Notes: a model not told the origin generated them from the sequence alone. A stretch of DNA of 64,000 nucleotides from Candidatus Nanopelagicales bacterium (GCA_037045355.1 JBAOHO010000002.1:1-64000); one strand, 5' to 3'; shown: positions 39,636 through 49,846, numbered from the stretch's first letter. A program made the numbers and translations.

Positions 39636-40865
39636 ATGCCAGGACGGCCGGGTACTGTCCCAGCCATGCCGTGTACCCGTCGCCTCGTTGACGGATACCT
39701 GAAGGCTGCGCTCGACCAGTCTCGGGGGATCGGGCGCTCGCTAACCCCGCGCGTTCACCGGGGTTCGCCCATCTTCGCGACCATCGCGGTACTGGTCACC
39801 ATGATCGCAATGTCAGCCCCCGCGCAGGCGAGGGAAGGCGAATCGGCGACGGCGCAAGTGTCCCTGGGAATCCACAACTTCCAGTCAACCGACGCCTGGA
39901 ACTTCCTTCATGTCGCGCCGCAACTAGTGTCTCGCCTCAACTGCGATCCGGTGATGACCGCAACGCCTCGGGCGGTCAGAGCAGCAGCGCATCGTCAGAT
40001 GGAAGGTCCCCAGGCCGTGTTGGTGGGCTGCGGATCGGGGCCAGGTGACCGGAAGTACGGATCCGGTCCTATGTCAGGTCCAGCGGGACCTGAGGATGCG
40101 GCCGGGCCCGGTTCAGCCGCAACACCTACGGTCGGTCGGTACACGCGGTGGCTCACGATGCTTGAGCGGACTCTCGGGGACAAGATGTGGCGTCTCCAAG
40201 TCTGGAATGAAGCCAATCTGAGCCAGTTCTATCGAGGATCACCAGGGGACTTGGTCGACCTCACATTCGCGGCGGCCCGGGTTCTCGGGCGAGACAGGGT
40301 AGTCGCTCCCTCCTTCGCGTTGATCACGACCGACACCATGTCGGGTGGCTGGCACGACGGACGCCAGTTGACTCGGGCGGAGTTTCCCACGGTCTACTGG
40401 CAGCTCCTCGCCTCGCGGGCGAGGCAGCGGGGACAGCGAATCCCTGTCTCCGCTGCGACATACAACGGGTACGGTCACGGCGTCACTATTGAAGCCGCAG
40501 CTCGGGAACGACTTGAGGGCCTGTTGAACTTCCGCAGGACTGTCTACCGCGCACTGGGTGACCGCGACCTCCCGCTCTGGGATACCGAATGGAACCTTCG
40601 CAATCAGGACTCCTCCAATACCGCGTACGTCCCGGGCGGGTTTCCTGACAGCGCCGAGACGGCTCGAGTGTGGTCGCAATCGGTCATCGATGCCGCGTGC
40701 CTCGGTTACGAGTGGCAGTTCCCCTATCTATGGACTGACCGCTCTATCCAATCGGGATGGGAATCTGCGCAGATCCAGTTATCGCCCGAAAGTCGGCATG
40801 TCAATGCGCAGTTTCGGCGGATCAATGGGCAGACCATCTCGTGCCCCACGAGGAGCTCTGGGTAA
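39636..40865 (+). CDS. Secreted putative clan GH-A glycoside hydrolase (paralogue 2)
   Basis: Uninterrupted 409-residue frame from 39636; ATG 39666 is another start. Signal peptide FATIAVLVTMIAMSAPAQA near residues 47-65. The mature part opens SLGIHNFQSTDAWNFL. WRLQVWNEANLSQFYRGSPG contains the likely acid/base Glu192, and LPLWDTEWNLRN the likely nucleophile Glu318; the spacing of ~126 fits (beta/alpha)8 GH-A enzymes. It shares long stretches with 44173-45378 (SAATYNGYGHG/AATYSGYGGG, FPDSAETARVWSQSV/FPDSPQTARVWRQSV). A cysteine pair at LNCDP and VGCGSGP suggests a disulfide. Family number not recognised. Confidence 0.68.
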   Translation: MPGRPGTVPAMPCTRRLVDGYLKAALDQSRGIGRSLTPRVHRGSPIFATIAVLVTMIAMSAPAQAREGESATAQVSLGIHNFQSTDAWNFLHVAPQLVSRLNCDPVMTATPRAVRAAAHRQMEGPQAVLVGCGSGPGDRKYGSGPMSGPAGPEDAAGPGSAATPTVGRYTRWLTMLERTLGDKMWRLQVWNEANLSQFYRGSPGDLVDLTFAAARVLGRDRVVAPSFALITTDTMSGGWHDGRQLTRAEFPTVYWQLLASRARQRGQRIPVSAATYNGYGHGVTIEAAARERLEGLLNFRRTVYRALGDRDLPLWDTEWNLRNQDSSNTAYVPGGFPDSAETARVWSQSVIDAACLGYEWQFPYLWTDRSIQSGWESAQIQLSPESRHVNAQFRRINGQTISCPTRSSG

Positions 40866-40894
40866 CCCACGACGGCTGCGCTGGGGAACCGCCC

Positions 40895-41358
40895 TCACAG
40901 TGCGATCCACACGAACCGATGCGGACCCGACTCCCTGCTTGTCCCACTCGGCTCCGACTGTGTGCCAACCGAGGCGTTGGTACAGCGACAGAGCCGCGAC
41001 TCGTGCCTCCGCCCACAGCGTCGCCGCGTCGTTGGCGGCCGCGACGGCCTGCGCCTCGCTCACCAGCGCGGCCCCGACGCCCAAGCCGCGGTGTCTCGGG
41101 CAGGACCGCCACGCTGCGCAACTGCCAGGCAGGCCTGGGGGGCTCGGCTAAGTCGGGTCGCGGCCACGGCGACCGGCCGAACCGGGCGGCTCCGACGATG
41201 GCGCCGTCGCCGGCATCGACTCGCGCCACCAGCTGCAGCCAGTCGGGCGGCGGTTCGCGATCCGTCGGCAGCGGGCCGTTCGGCCGCATGATCCGTGTCT
41301 GCAGCGCGTGGGCAGCTGCGATATCGGCCCCCTGCGCGATCTCCACCAGCGCGCTCAT
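40895..41358 (-). CDS. GNAT-family N-acetyltransferase
   Basis: ATG 41356-41358: MSALVEIAQGADIAAAHALQ, RIMRPNG, then GAIVGAARFGRSPW and WQLRSVAVLPETPR. After a frameshift near 41090, RLGVGAALVSEAQAVAAAND holds the acetyl-CoA P-loop (R-x-x-G-x-G/A), and LYQRLGWHTVGAEWDKQGV is the C-terminal beta-bulge motif ('Y...GF...G'). It ends HRFVWIAL-stop at 40895-40897. About 153 residues. Substrate unknown. Convergent with the secreted glycosidase gene. Confidence 0.82.
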
Positions 41359-41359
41359 G

Positions 41360-42852
41360 TCAGTCGGACTCGCAGTCCATGGCGCGGCCCTTCAACGTGC
41401 ACTCGGCGAACTGCTCGCCCGCCGGATCCAGATGTTCGATCGTCCAGCGGCCGGCCTTCGTTCCCGGTGTGGCCATCGCGAAGCCGAACCGAACATCAGT
41501 CCACAGCTTCGTGGCGGTCGGGTACGGCGTGATCCCCGGCTGGATCGGTGTGCCGTCGGGGTTGGCGAGCGGGCCGAAGGGCGGAATCGCGTACCCGGTC
41601 GTAGGGTCCAGCAGTGTCCCCCCGTTGCCGAGCACCAGGCTCGGCGGCTGCTCGGGGATCTGCACGAACTGCGCGATGTGATTGTGGCTCGACAGGATCA
41701 TGCCGTAGTTGTCCAACAACCCCTGCGCAGCGTCGGTCTGGTCCAGCGATGACCACGGCGTCCACAGCGGGTTGTCCGTCGGAGCGAACTGCGTCGTGAC
41801 GATGCTGAAGATCGGCCGATGCGTCATCAGCCACGACTCCTGGCCCGCCCGCGGTTCAGTCAGCGCCTCCGCATTGACGTAGGTCGGGCGCTGCATCGTC
41901 GCCCAGTCCGTGACACCGGTGTCGGAACCATAGGCGGAGTCGACCAGACGCCAGCCGCAACTTCCGGTCGTCATCGACCTTGAGCGTCGTTGCCCACGTG
42001 GCCGTCGTGGCCGGTTGAGGTGCGACCAGGCCCCCAGCGGTCTGCACCGGCGCGCACAGTCCCGCGGTGCCGGGCCGCGGGTCGAGGAACAGGAAGAACC
42101 CGTTGCCGCCCCGGTCACACGTCTCATGGTTACCGCGCAGCATCACGACCGGCGCCACCGACAACACCGGGTTCATGGGCAGCAGCACATCGGCCAGCCA
42201 CCCGTAGTCGCTGTCCGTGAACGGCATCCCCGTCACCGGCGGTGGACTCCCCCCGCACAGCGCCTGCTTGTCGGCCGGGCACGCCTCCTCGCGATAGAAG
42301 TAGTCGCCCACGTTCAGCACGACATCGGGATGCTGCTGGGCGATCCGCCGCGAGATCTTGGCGGCCGGCCACGCATCGGGATCCGCACAGTCCTGGATCG
42401 TCGATCCCCTGATGCGGCACCCGGTGTCGCTGACCATCGCGATGGAATCCACCTGCTTCGGCATCGCCGCTGGAATCTGATGCCCGCGCATCTGCGCGCT
42501 GGTCAAACCCCTCGGTAGACCCTTCGAACACACCGTCACCGACGCGAAAGCGCTGGCTGCCGTGCCTGGCGGTCGCCGCACGTCCATCTTCAGGCGGCTC
42601 CTACGGCCCCTCGTGTCGGTCACGTTCACCTTGGGGCACGAGTCACCGCGCGCCACCACCGCCCGCGCCACCAGTCGCGAAGCCGCGGCGGACCTCGGCG
42701 CGATCAGGGAGTACGCCGCGATGACTCCCGACGGCAGTTGCCCCTGGCGCGCGGCAGCACCAGCGCCGAGCGGTTCCGCATGCCCGGGCGCCGCATGCAC
42801 AGTCACGATCACTGCGAGGGATGCGAGCAGCGTCGCCGACTTGTACGATCAT
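41360..42852 (-). CDS. Secreted calcineurin-like metallophosphoesterase
   Basis: The frame starts near ATG 42850-42852 (MIVQVGDAA). An Ala-rich N-terminus looks like an export region, but a frameshift near 42810 obscures it. Metal-site motifs occur in order: SIAMVSDTGCRIRG (D-x-G/H), HPDVVLNVGDYFYREEACPA (GD), PVVMLRGNHETCDRGGNGFF (GNHE), then after a frameshift near 41960 SWLMTHRPIFSIVTTQF (H) and DNYGMILSSHNHIAQFVQIP (H-x-H). It ends GRAMDCESD-stop. About 495 residues, with extra cysteines that suit an exported protein. Substrate unknown. Confidence 0.82.
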
Positions 42853-42964
42853 GATTCGATGCTAGGCCGTGTCTCGAATCTGAAGCCCCCGTGGACCGCT
42901 CACCGGTACCGGACGGCAGTCCACCTCAAAGGACCTAAATGGTGATCCGGTCCGGACGCCGAGA

Positions 42965-42989
42965 GGGGGCCGGAATGACTCCGGCCCCC
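42965..42989 (-). terminator. Rho-independent-type hairpin after collagen-like gene
   Basis: Perfect 10-bp stem GGGGGCCGGA / TCCGGCCCCC with a 5-base loop (ATGAC), 26 bp past the stop of the leftward gene at 43015. A T-run is not obvious on the transcript side, which is common in high-GC actinobacteria. Confidence 0.7.
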
Positions 42990-43014
42990 TCCGCGAACGA
43001 TCCTCTAATGAGGC

Positions 43015-43785
43015 TCAGCCGACCGTCAGCGGCCCGGTGACATCATTCGGAGCTTGGATCACCTCAAAGGCGACCAAGGCATCGGACGGATCGGTCTGAC
43101 CGCCCTGATAGCAGGAGCCATCGCTGCCCCGGTAGTAGAGATTGATACCGCCGCCTGGAAGGACCTGCCCGGTCAACTGATAGGCGGTCGCGGCCCCCAA
43201 TGCGGGTTCTCCAGTTGGCGTTTGGGTCGAGCGAGTTACGGCTCGGCCGGTGCCACCAGCAGTGCCGGCCAACTGATTGGCCCGCTGCACCGAATTCACC
43301 CAGTAGTACGGGGTTCCGGAGCACTGGATATTGAGGAAGGCCACATCCCAGTTGCTGTTCTGCAGAACGCCGGTGTTGTCGTAGGTGTAGATACCGCCAC
43401 CATTCAGGACCTGGACCATCGGTTCAGGGCCGAACCAGCTGTAGCCCATGAACGAACCGATGGAATTGCCGTTCTTGTCCTTGACCGACAACTGCGGTCC
43501 GGCAGGACCTGTCGAACCGGGGGCTCCGGGGGCTCCAGGGGCTCCAGGGGCGCCATTCGAACCGCTGTTTCCCTTGGGTCCCTTCTTGTTCCACTCCATC
43601 TTCTTCCAGCCCTTGGCGCACTTGTTCCCGTCGCGGATCTTCATGTCACCGGACTTCTTGTTGACGCAGACCTTGACCACGTTCTCGGCAGATGCCTGAG
43701 TGATCATGGGTCCGGTCAAACTCGCGCCGCCAGCGACCATGACAGCGGTCGCCGCAGAGAAGGCGCGCATACGCATCTTCGACAT
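43015..43785 (-). CDS. Secreted protein with short collagen-like repeat
   Basis: ATG 43783-43785 with AGGGAG upstream. 256 residues: signal peptide FSAATAVMVAGGASLTGPMI ending near ASA, then VCVNKKSGDMKIRDGNKCAK (paired Cys, similar to cell-surface modules preceding Gly-x-y repeats). A short collagen-like run of G-x-y triplets follows (GAPGAPGAPGAPGSTGPAGP). The C-terminal domain has FLNIQCSGTPYYWVNSVQRA and YRGSDGSCYQGGQT with two more Cys. Uninterrupted frame. Likely exported and possibly trimeric; function unknown. A hairpin terminator follows. Confidence 0.8.
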   Translation of the reverse strand: MSKMRMRAFSAATAVMVAGGASLTGPMITQASAENVVKVCVNKKSGDMKIRDGNKCAKGWKKMEWNKKGPKGNSGSNGAPGAPGAPGAPGSTGPAGPQLSVKDKNGNSIGSFMGYSWFGPEPMVQVLNGGGIYTYDNTGVLQNSNWDVAFLNIQCSGTPYYWVNSVQRANQLAGTAGGTGRAVTRSTQTPTGEPALGAATAYQLTGQVLPGGGINLYYRGSDGSCYQGGQTDPSDALVAFEVIQAPNDVTGPLTVG

Positions 43786-44172
43786 CTTGTCTCCCTCTTT
43801 AGGTGCGGGAGCTTCGAATCGACCCCCGTCGCCGACACTCTGCCACAAGGCCGACCAGTTTGTGCGCGAATTCCGGGTGAAAGCGCGCGGCTGGCGTAGC
43901 CTCATGGGTGGAGCCGACGTTCGAACACCCCGACTCCCCGTACGGGCGTAGACGGGATTAGTGGGATGCGTCGCCGACAATCGCCATAGCCCATGATCCG
44001 CGACTTCCGGGAACGGGTTGACTTCGAATGCGCCCAGCACGTCAGCCCCATCATCCCAACCAACAATCCACTACGCTACCCGCAAACGTCTCGTCCCCAC
44101 CGGATGAGACACAAGCGGATGACTCCGGGACATCCGAAGCAGTTCTCGGGTGCATCACAAGGAGGGGGAGCC
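43786..44172. other. Intergenic region with a strongly decayed IS-a end
   Basis: Between divergent secreted-protein genes. Around 44004-44140 are echoes of the IS-a 3' end: a region like DFECAQHVSPIIPTNN (compare 'ESIDDLTPQHVED'), then CACCGGATGAGACACAA and GACTCCGGGACATCC, which resemble the IS-a stop region and terminal repeat at 10.46-10.51 kb. No functional gene is seen. Confidence 0.45.
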
Positions 44173-45378
44173 TTGGGGACATTTCCGTCAGCGGCGATTG
44201 GCCGTGTTTCGGGTCTGACTGCCAGCCCTCCGCTGGGGCTCCCCCCGACGCGCCCACGGGTCGGACTTTGGGGCTCACGCGGTCACCTTCACGCCCTGCG
44301 TATTGTTACCCGAACTCTGGCTGCCATTGCTTGTTCGTTTGCAGTGCTCGGTGCACCCTCGCCAGCGGCGGCCAGCCCTGAGACAAACCGCAATCCTCGC
44401 GTGCACTTGGGTGTCCACAACTTTCAAACTTCGGATGCCTGGCCCTACCTCGATCGCACGCCCGGACTAGTAAGTCGTCTCAACTGCAGTCCTTTGATGA
44501 CGAGCACATTCAGTGAGTTGCACTCGGCGGTCTCGAAACAATTGGAGGGGCCCAACGGCTTGTTCGTGGGGTGCGGATCAGGGCCCGAACACTGGAAGTA
44601 CACGGAGGGTCCGATGTCGGGTCCGTCGGGGACGCAAGATGCGATGGGAGTCGGAACCGCCGCGACACCCACCGTTGCGGCCTACAAAGAGTGGGTCAAA
44701 ACCCTGAAGCGTGCTTTTGGTGACGAGTTGTGGCGATTCCAAGTCTGGAATGAAGGCAACCTACATGTTTTCTACCGAGGATCCCCGAGAGACTTGGTGG
44801 ACCTGACGTTTGCCGCCGCCGAAGTCCTCGGGCGGAAGAGGGTGTTGGCGCCTTCGTTCACCTTGGCTTCTAGTCAGGGTCTGTCGGGCGGCTGGTACCG
44901 AGGAAGGAACCTCACGCTTGCCGAATACACGCGCGTCTACTGGCGCCTCCTTGCAGAGAGAGCGGCCAAGAGGGGAGAGGATCTTCCGGTCGCTGCGGCG
45001 ACCTACAGCGGATATGGGGGTGGCGCGAGCGTGCAGGAAGCGGCCAGAGCACGATTACTGGCCCTGCGTTCTTTCCGCAGGCTGGTCATCCAAGCCACGG
45101 GGAACAGAAGCATCAAGTTCATGGATACCGAATGGAATCTCCGAGGATCTCTGCCTGATCTCCCGGGATTTCCAGACAGCCCCCAAACAGCCCGTGTGTG
45201 GAGGCAGTCCGTGAAGGATGCTGCGTGTCTAGGGTTCCGGAGACAGTTCATCTACACATGGACGGACAGGCCGACGTTGACGGGTTGGCTAGCACAGGGT
45301 GTGCAGTTCACTCCTGAGACCACCTACGTGAACCAAGCATTCAGCCAAATCAACCATCGCCGAGTTCGCTGCGGGTAA
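44173..45378 (+). CDS. Secreted putative clan GH-A glycoside hydrolase (paralogue 3)
   Basis: The frame is open from 43993, but a TTG at 44173 follows GGAGGGGGAG and comes just before the signal peptide RTLAAIACSFAVLGAPSPAA. The mature protein starts VHLGVHNFQTSDAWPYLDRT. WRFQVWNEGNLHVFYRGSPR carries the likely acid/base Glu and KFMDTEWNLRGS the likely nucleophile Glu. It aligns along its whole length with 39636-40865. About 400 residues, no frameshift. The upstream part of the open frame covers an IS scar, so the longer start is unlikely. Role in processing the surface glycan is inferred. Confidence 0.68.
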   Translation: MGTFPSAAIGRVSGLTASPPLGLPPTRPRVGLWGSRGHLHALRIVTRTLAAIACSFAVLGAPSPAAASPETNRNPRVHLGVHNFQTSDAWPYLDRTPGLVSRLNCSPLMTSTFSELHSAVSKQLEGPNGLFVGCGSGPEHWKYTEGPMSGPSGTQDAMGVGTAATPTVAAYKEWVKTLKRAFGDELWRFQVWNEGNLHVFYRGSPRDLVDLTFAAAEVLGRKRVLAPSFTLASSQGLSGGWYRGRNLTLAEYTRVYWRLLAERAAKRGEDLPVAAATYSGYGGGASVQEAARARLLALRSFRRLVIQATGNRSIKFMDTEWNLRGSLPDLPGFPDSPQTARVWRQSVKDAACLGFRRQFIYTWTDRPTLTGWLAQGVQFTPETTYVNQAFSQINHRRVRCG

Positions 45379-45425
45379 GCGGCCGAATCCCGGGCCATTA
45401 GGGGTTCCTGACCTCGGAACCAAGA

Positions 45426-47112
45426 ATGAATGGAGCCATGCCCCGAGAGCCAACGCAGGAGAGCAGTCGCATCGTCGCTAACGTGACGCCTCGGATCGCG
45501 ACCTGGTCGTTCGTGGCGGCGCTCGCCATCGTCGGGGTCGCGGCAGGCTACGTGCTGTGGCGCGACCGCGGCTGGCTGTCGTCGTCGGACCTCGCCTTCT
45601 TCGAGATCGAACTCATGCGGATGCCCGGCGAATGGCCACTGGTCGGCGCCTACTCCCGGTACGGCTGGAGCCATCCCGGGCCGCTGCTGTACTACCTGCT
45701 GTGGGGGCCGTGGCGGTTGTTCGGCGGCGCCTCGGTGGGCCTGCTGTTCGGCATGCTGCTGCTGCACCTGTCCGCTCTGGTGATCGCCTGGTTCGCGGCC
45801 CGGTTCCGGTCGTTGGCAGCTGCGGTTCTGGTAGTCGGCGCCCTGCTGATCGTCTGGGCCGGGGACCGGACCTCGGAGGCGCTTACTGCCCTGGAACCCC
45901 TTGGTCGGGCTGCTGTTCGGCGGCACGGCGCTGGTGGTGGCGTGGAACGCCTCCATCCGGGGCCGACTCGGGCGCCCTCCTGCTGTTCCCGATCGGCTCG
46001 CTGCTGGTGCAGGCACACGTGTCGACAGCACCCGTCGTGCTGGCGTTGTGCCTCGCCGGCGTGCTCCTGGCGGCCTGGCCCGTCGGCCAACGCGATCCGA
46101 TCCCTTGGCGGTGGTGGCTGGCGGGTGTCGTCGTCGCCGTCGTCCTGTGGCTCCCACCGCTGATCGACCAGGTCGCGGGCAGCGGGAACCTCGGCCAGAT
46201 CCTGGCGGCAGCATGCGCCGGAGGTCCCGGCCTCGGGCTTCGGCAAGCGAGCCACCGTGCTTGATCGACGCCTTCGCCGTCCCGCCGTACTGGTGGAATC
46301 CCGACGACTCGGATTCCTGCCCGACGGAGTTGGCCCCGCCCTGGCTGCTGATCCTGCCGACGGCTGGCACTCGCGGTCGCTGCTGGTCAAGCGGGATCCG
46401 ACCCAGCTCCGGTTCCTGGCACTGGCGGGTGGCAGCACTGGCAGTTGCTGGGCTGAGCGTCTCCCGCTTCCTCGATCCGTTCACCTACCTCGGCGCCTGG
46501 ATTCCCGGCATGGTGATGGTCGTGGTGGCCCTGTCGCTGTGGATCCTGTGTCGCCGCCGCCGGCGCGGAACGACTCCTCCTGCTGGCTGTCCCCGCTGTT
46601 GCTGGTCCTGCCCGCCGCTGGGCGTCGCCGTGACGCTGGTGACCAACCCACCCCCGCTGGACCACAACACTGCGATCACGCGGGATCCGGCAACCGCCGC
46701 AATCAGTCACCGCAGGGACTGGCCGACCCCGGCGTCCACCTCAGACGTCGACATCCTTCGAGGTCCTGCCGGCGCTCGTCGCATCGTTGCAGCGCCGAGG
46801 AGTCCCCGTCAGCGCCACCACACCTGGCGACTGGCCGGCGCACCTGCAGTCCCTGATCGAATCCGATCCCGCTGACCGGACACCGATTCAGATCCGCGAG
46901 ATCTGAGGATCCGGACACCCCTGCCCCGCGACGGCTGGCGGGTCATCGCCGCCGGCGACCCCGTTCACCGCCGAGGAGTGGCAGCAGATCCGGGAGCTGC
47001 GCCGGGGCGCCACCGACCCGAGTCTCACCGACGACGAACGGGCGCTGAACGGATGGGCGCTGGGCTGCTCGACGGCCGCTACGCCTGGCAGATCCTGGCA
47101 CCAGCGGACTGA
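45426..47112 (+). CDS. Polytopic membrane protein, probable GT-C-like (frameshifted)
   Basis: ATG 45426 (or 45438): first helix SFVAALAIVGVAAGYVLWRD, loop SSSDLAFFEIELMRMPGEWP then SRYGWSHPGPLLYYLLWGPW, which has the pattern of PMT_2/GT39-like membrane proteins. Further helices LLFGMLLLHLSALVIAWFAA, RSLAAAVLVVGALLIVWAGD, ALLLFPIGSLLVQAHV, WLAGVVVAVVLWLPPLIDQV, WIPGMVMVVVALSLWILCRR. The C-terminal end EEWQQIRELRRGATDPSLTD and GLLDGRYAWQILAPAD-stop is at 47112. About 560 residues; at least five frameshifts from 45890 on. Confidence 0.6.
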
Positions 47113-47326
47113 CGCCGCCCCTGGCCGAACACTCACTACGGCTCGAACTGACTGGACTGCGAGGGCCGGGTGACGCACTCGCCGTCGACTCGAGTCGGCC
47201 AGGCCGCCGCGCGCTCGGCACCGAGCGACCCCGACCTCCCCCGCCACGCCTGCGGACTCGGCCCGCCTCCCATCGCCGGATCCGTGGTGTCATATGCCTC
47301 GGAACCCGAGCGAAGGAGTCCTGGAC

Positions 47327-48438
47327 GTGAGCGACACCCCGGTCAAGATCGGCGTGGTACTTCCCCTGTCCGGTGCCGAGCAACTGTTCGGCAGCCAGGG
47401 CCTGCAAGGCGCCCGGATGGCCGTCGGCCGAGATCAACGCCGCCGGTGGGAGTGCTCGGCGGACGCCCGATCGAGCTGGTCGTCGAGGACCAACAGACCG
47501 ACACCGGCGCTCGCCGAGACAACTGACCGAGAAGGTCATCACCGAGGACCGCGTCCTCGCCGTCATGGGACCCACCAGCAGCGCCGACCGCAACGCGATG
47601 CTCGCGATCTGCACGCAGCATCGCACCCCACTGCTGTACGCGACCGACTACGAAGGCGGGCGCCTGTTCCCGGTACCTGTTCTGCTACTCCCCGATCCCC
47701 GACCACTACGTCAAGCCGCTCGGTACCGCACCTGATGGCCGACGGCGGCAACTCCTTCGCCATCATCGGCGCGGACTACGTGTGGCCCACATCGATCGGG
47801 GCATCCTTCCGCGCGGAGGTCTCCGCCCGCGGCGGGACCGTCGTCAGCGAGGAGTACCTGCCCCCGGACGTCGGCGAGTTCGACAAGAACCTGCAACGCA
47901 TCGCCGACTCCGGCGCCGACAACGTCGTCATGATGCTGCTCGGCACCAACGGACAGGCCTTCATCCGGCAGTTCGCAGCCCGGCAATGGAAGCAACGTCC
48001 CACGTTGACGGTGATGGCCTTCAACGAGAACTACATGCAGGGCCTGACCCCCCAGGAATGCGAGGGCATCATGACCGGCGCCCCGTTCCTGGCCAACCTG
48101 AACCGCCCCGAGACCATCTCGTTCGTCGAACGACAGAAGGCGATGTTCGGACCCGACACCGTCGTCAGCTACTTCGCCGAGTCGCACTACGGCCTGCTGA
48201 TGTTCCTGCACGACAGCCATCGAGAAGGCCGGCACGGACGACCGGGAAGCAGGTCATCGACGCCATGGGCGACCAGACGCTCGTCATCGGCAACGGCCCC
48301 GTGACGCTGCGCGCCGAGGACCACCACATGATCCTGAACATGGTCATCGCCCAGGTCCAGGACGGGGAACTGACGATGACCGACTACATCGGTCCGGTCG
48401 CGCCGGCCGACCAATGCCGGGGGCACGGTCCGCGGTAG
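47327..48438 (+). CDS. Amide/urea-type substrate-binding protein without signal peptide (AmiC/UrtA-like)
   Basis: GTG 47327 with AAGGAG at 47313-47318 gives VSDTPVKIGVVLPLSGAEQL at the very N-terminus, so there is no export signal. Type-I periplasmic-binding fold: EINAAGGVLGGRPIELVVED, TEDRVLAVMGPTSSADRNAM and RTPLLYATDYEGG. After frame shifts FCYSPIPDHY, FAIIGADYVWPTSIG, NLNRPETISFVERQKAMFG and VQDGELTMTDYIGPV follow, which resemble the short-chain amide/urea group (AmiC, FmdD, UrtA). About 370 residues. No permease or ATPase gene is near. AmiC itself is a cytoplasmic amide sensor, so a sensor role is possible; an alternative ATG at 47294 also gives no signal peptide. Frameshifts near 47420, 47510, 47680 and 48225. 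Confidence 0.75.
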
Positions 48439-48600
48439 CACGGCGCAGGGGAGGCCGTGACCTGTAACCCTGAGGCGCTCGGGATCCGGCGGTCACGACG
48501 AACAGAGCTGCTCCTCGAAAACGCCCGGTGATCGGGTGAAACCCGGGGCCGACCTCGACGGCCGAGACTCGCCGCCGCCCCTTCCAGTGGGACACTGGAC

Positions 48601-49846
48601 GTGAAGCGCAAGGAGATGCGCGACATGCGTGCTGTGCCGTCACTGTTGATCACCGGCGCCGCCGGACTGAGTGTCCTGCTGGCGGCATGTTCGGGCGTCG
48701 CAGCGGACACTGACCAGTCCCGGTCCGTCGTCGCGCCCATGGCGTTCACCGAACAGACCAAGGTCGCGAAGGTTGCCGACGGCGACTCCTTCTACGTGGT
48801 CGGCCGGGACGTACCGATCCGGATGATCGGCATCGACGCCCCCGACAAGTCCACCGGCGACTGCTACTACGACGAGGCCACCAGCAGCGCTGGAGCGGCT
48901 CATCGACATGAAGCGCAAGGTCACGCTCTCGGCCGAGAACCGCAAGTCCTTCTCCGTCGGCAACGGCATGAAGCGCCCGCTTCGCTACGTCAATCAGGGC
49001 GGCCGGGACCTGTCCATGCAGATGCTGCAGCAGGGGTACGCGGTGTTCAACACGACCATGACCGAGCGCGCCCGCGAGGTGTCCTACGCCAACGCCGCCC
49101 AGTTGACCGCGAGCAAGCGGCTGCGTATCTGGAGCAGCACCTTGTGCGGACCCGCGCCGCCCGCCGCGCTGCGCATCTTCGTCAACTACAACGCCGACCG
49201 CTTGGACACCCAGAACATCGGCGGCAAGTACGTGCGCATCGTCAACGACGGACCGCCTCTCTACCTGCGGAACTGGCGGCTGCGGCTCGGCAATCGCAAG
49301 TACTACACGATCGGTTCGATCACCCTTCAGACCGGTCAATCGCTCGTGCTGCACAACGGCAGCGGTGCCCCGTACGTCGCCGACGGCGACCAGCACATGT
49401 TCTGGGGCTTCAAGATCGATCTTCCCGACCCCCGCACGTCCCTGAACAAGGTCGGTGCCGTGTACCTGCAGGACCCGTCCCGCAACTACCGCTTCTGGTC
49501 GATCTGGCCGTGCATCATCAACTGCACCAGCGACCCAGTGATCGGCAAGCTCGGAATCCAGGCGATCTACCACCCGCCCGAAGGCCCGATGTCCGAACGC
49601 ATCCTGATCACCAACACCTCCGCCGAACCGGTGGACGCATCGTTCCTCGTCGTCGAAGCCGGGTCGTCGGTCTTCGAGATCCCGCGCGGCAACGTCCTAC
49701 AGCCGGGGCAGTCACTGACGATCTGGGTCCAACCCCACGGCGGCGACTACACGCTCAACCGCGACCGGCCCACCTTGTCCGACGACTCCGACTCGGTGCT
49801 GCTGCGCGGCAACGACGGCAAGGTGATCGCCACCCACGATTGGTGA
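48601..49846 (+). CDS. Exported lipoprotein: SNase-like nuclease plus lamin-tail domain (copy 1)
   Basis: Start GTG 48601 (ATG 48616 and 48625 are alternatives): MRAVPSLLITGAAGLSVLLA-AC, lipobox LAAC. SNase-like fold: KVADGDSFYVVGRDVPIRMI GIDAPDK, with the DGD site, Arg and Asp of the catalytic set (the usual Glu after P is Asp), then a frameshift near 48885 and MKRKVTLSAENRKSF, LRYVNQGGRDLSMQMLQQGY. From about residue 190 a lamin-tail-like beta-sandwich (KYVRIVNDGPPLYLRNWRLR, SIWPCIINCTSD) appears, with a further similar domain to the end (ILITNTSAEPVDASFLVVEA). A related gene is at 51418-52755. Confidence 0.78.

Noticed and set aside
43054..43899. 281-residue plus-strand frame opposite the collagen-like gene
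   Set aside because: Shadow of the Gly-x-y coding strand; the minus strand has RBS, signal peptide and terminator.
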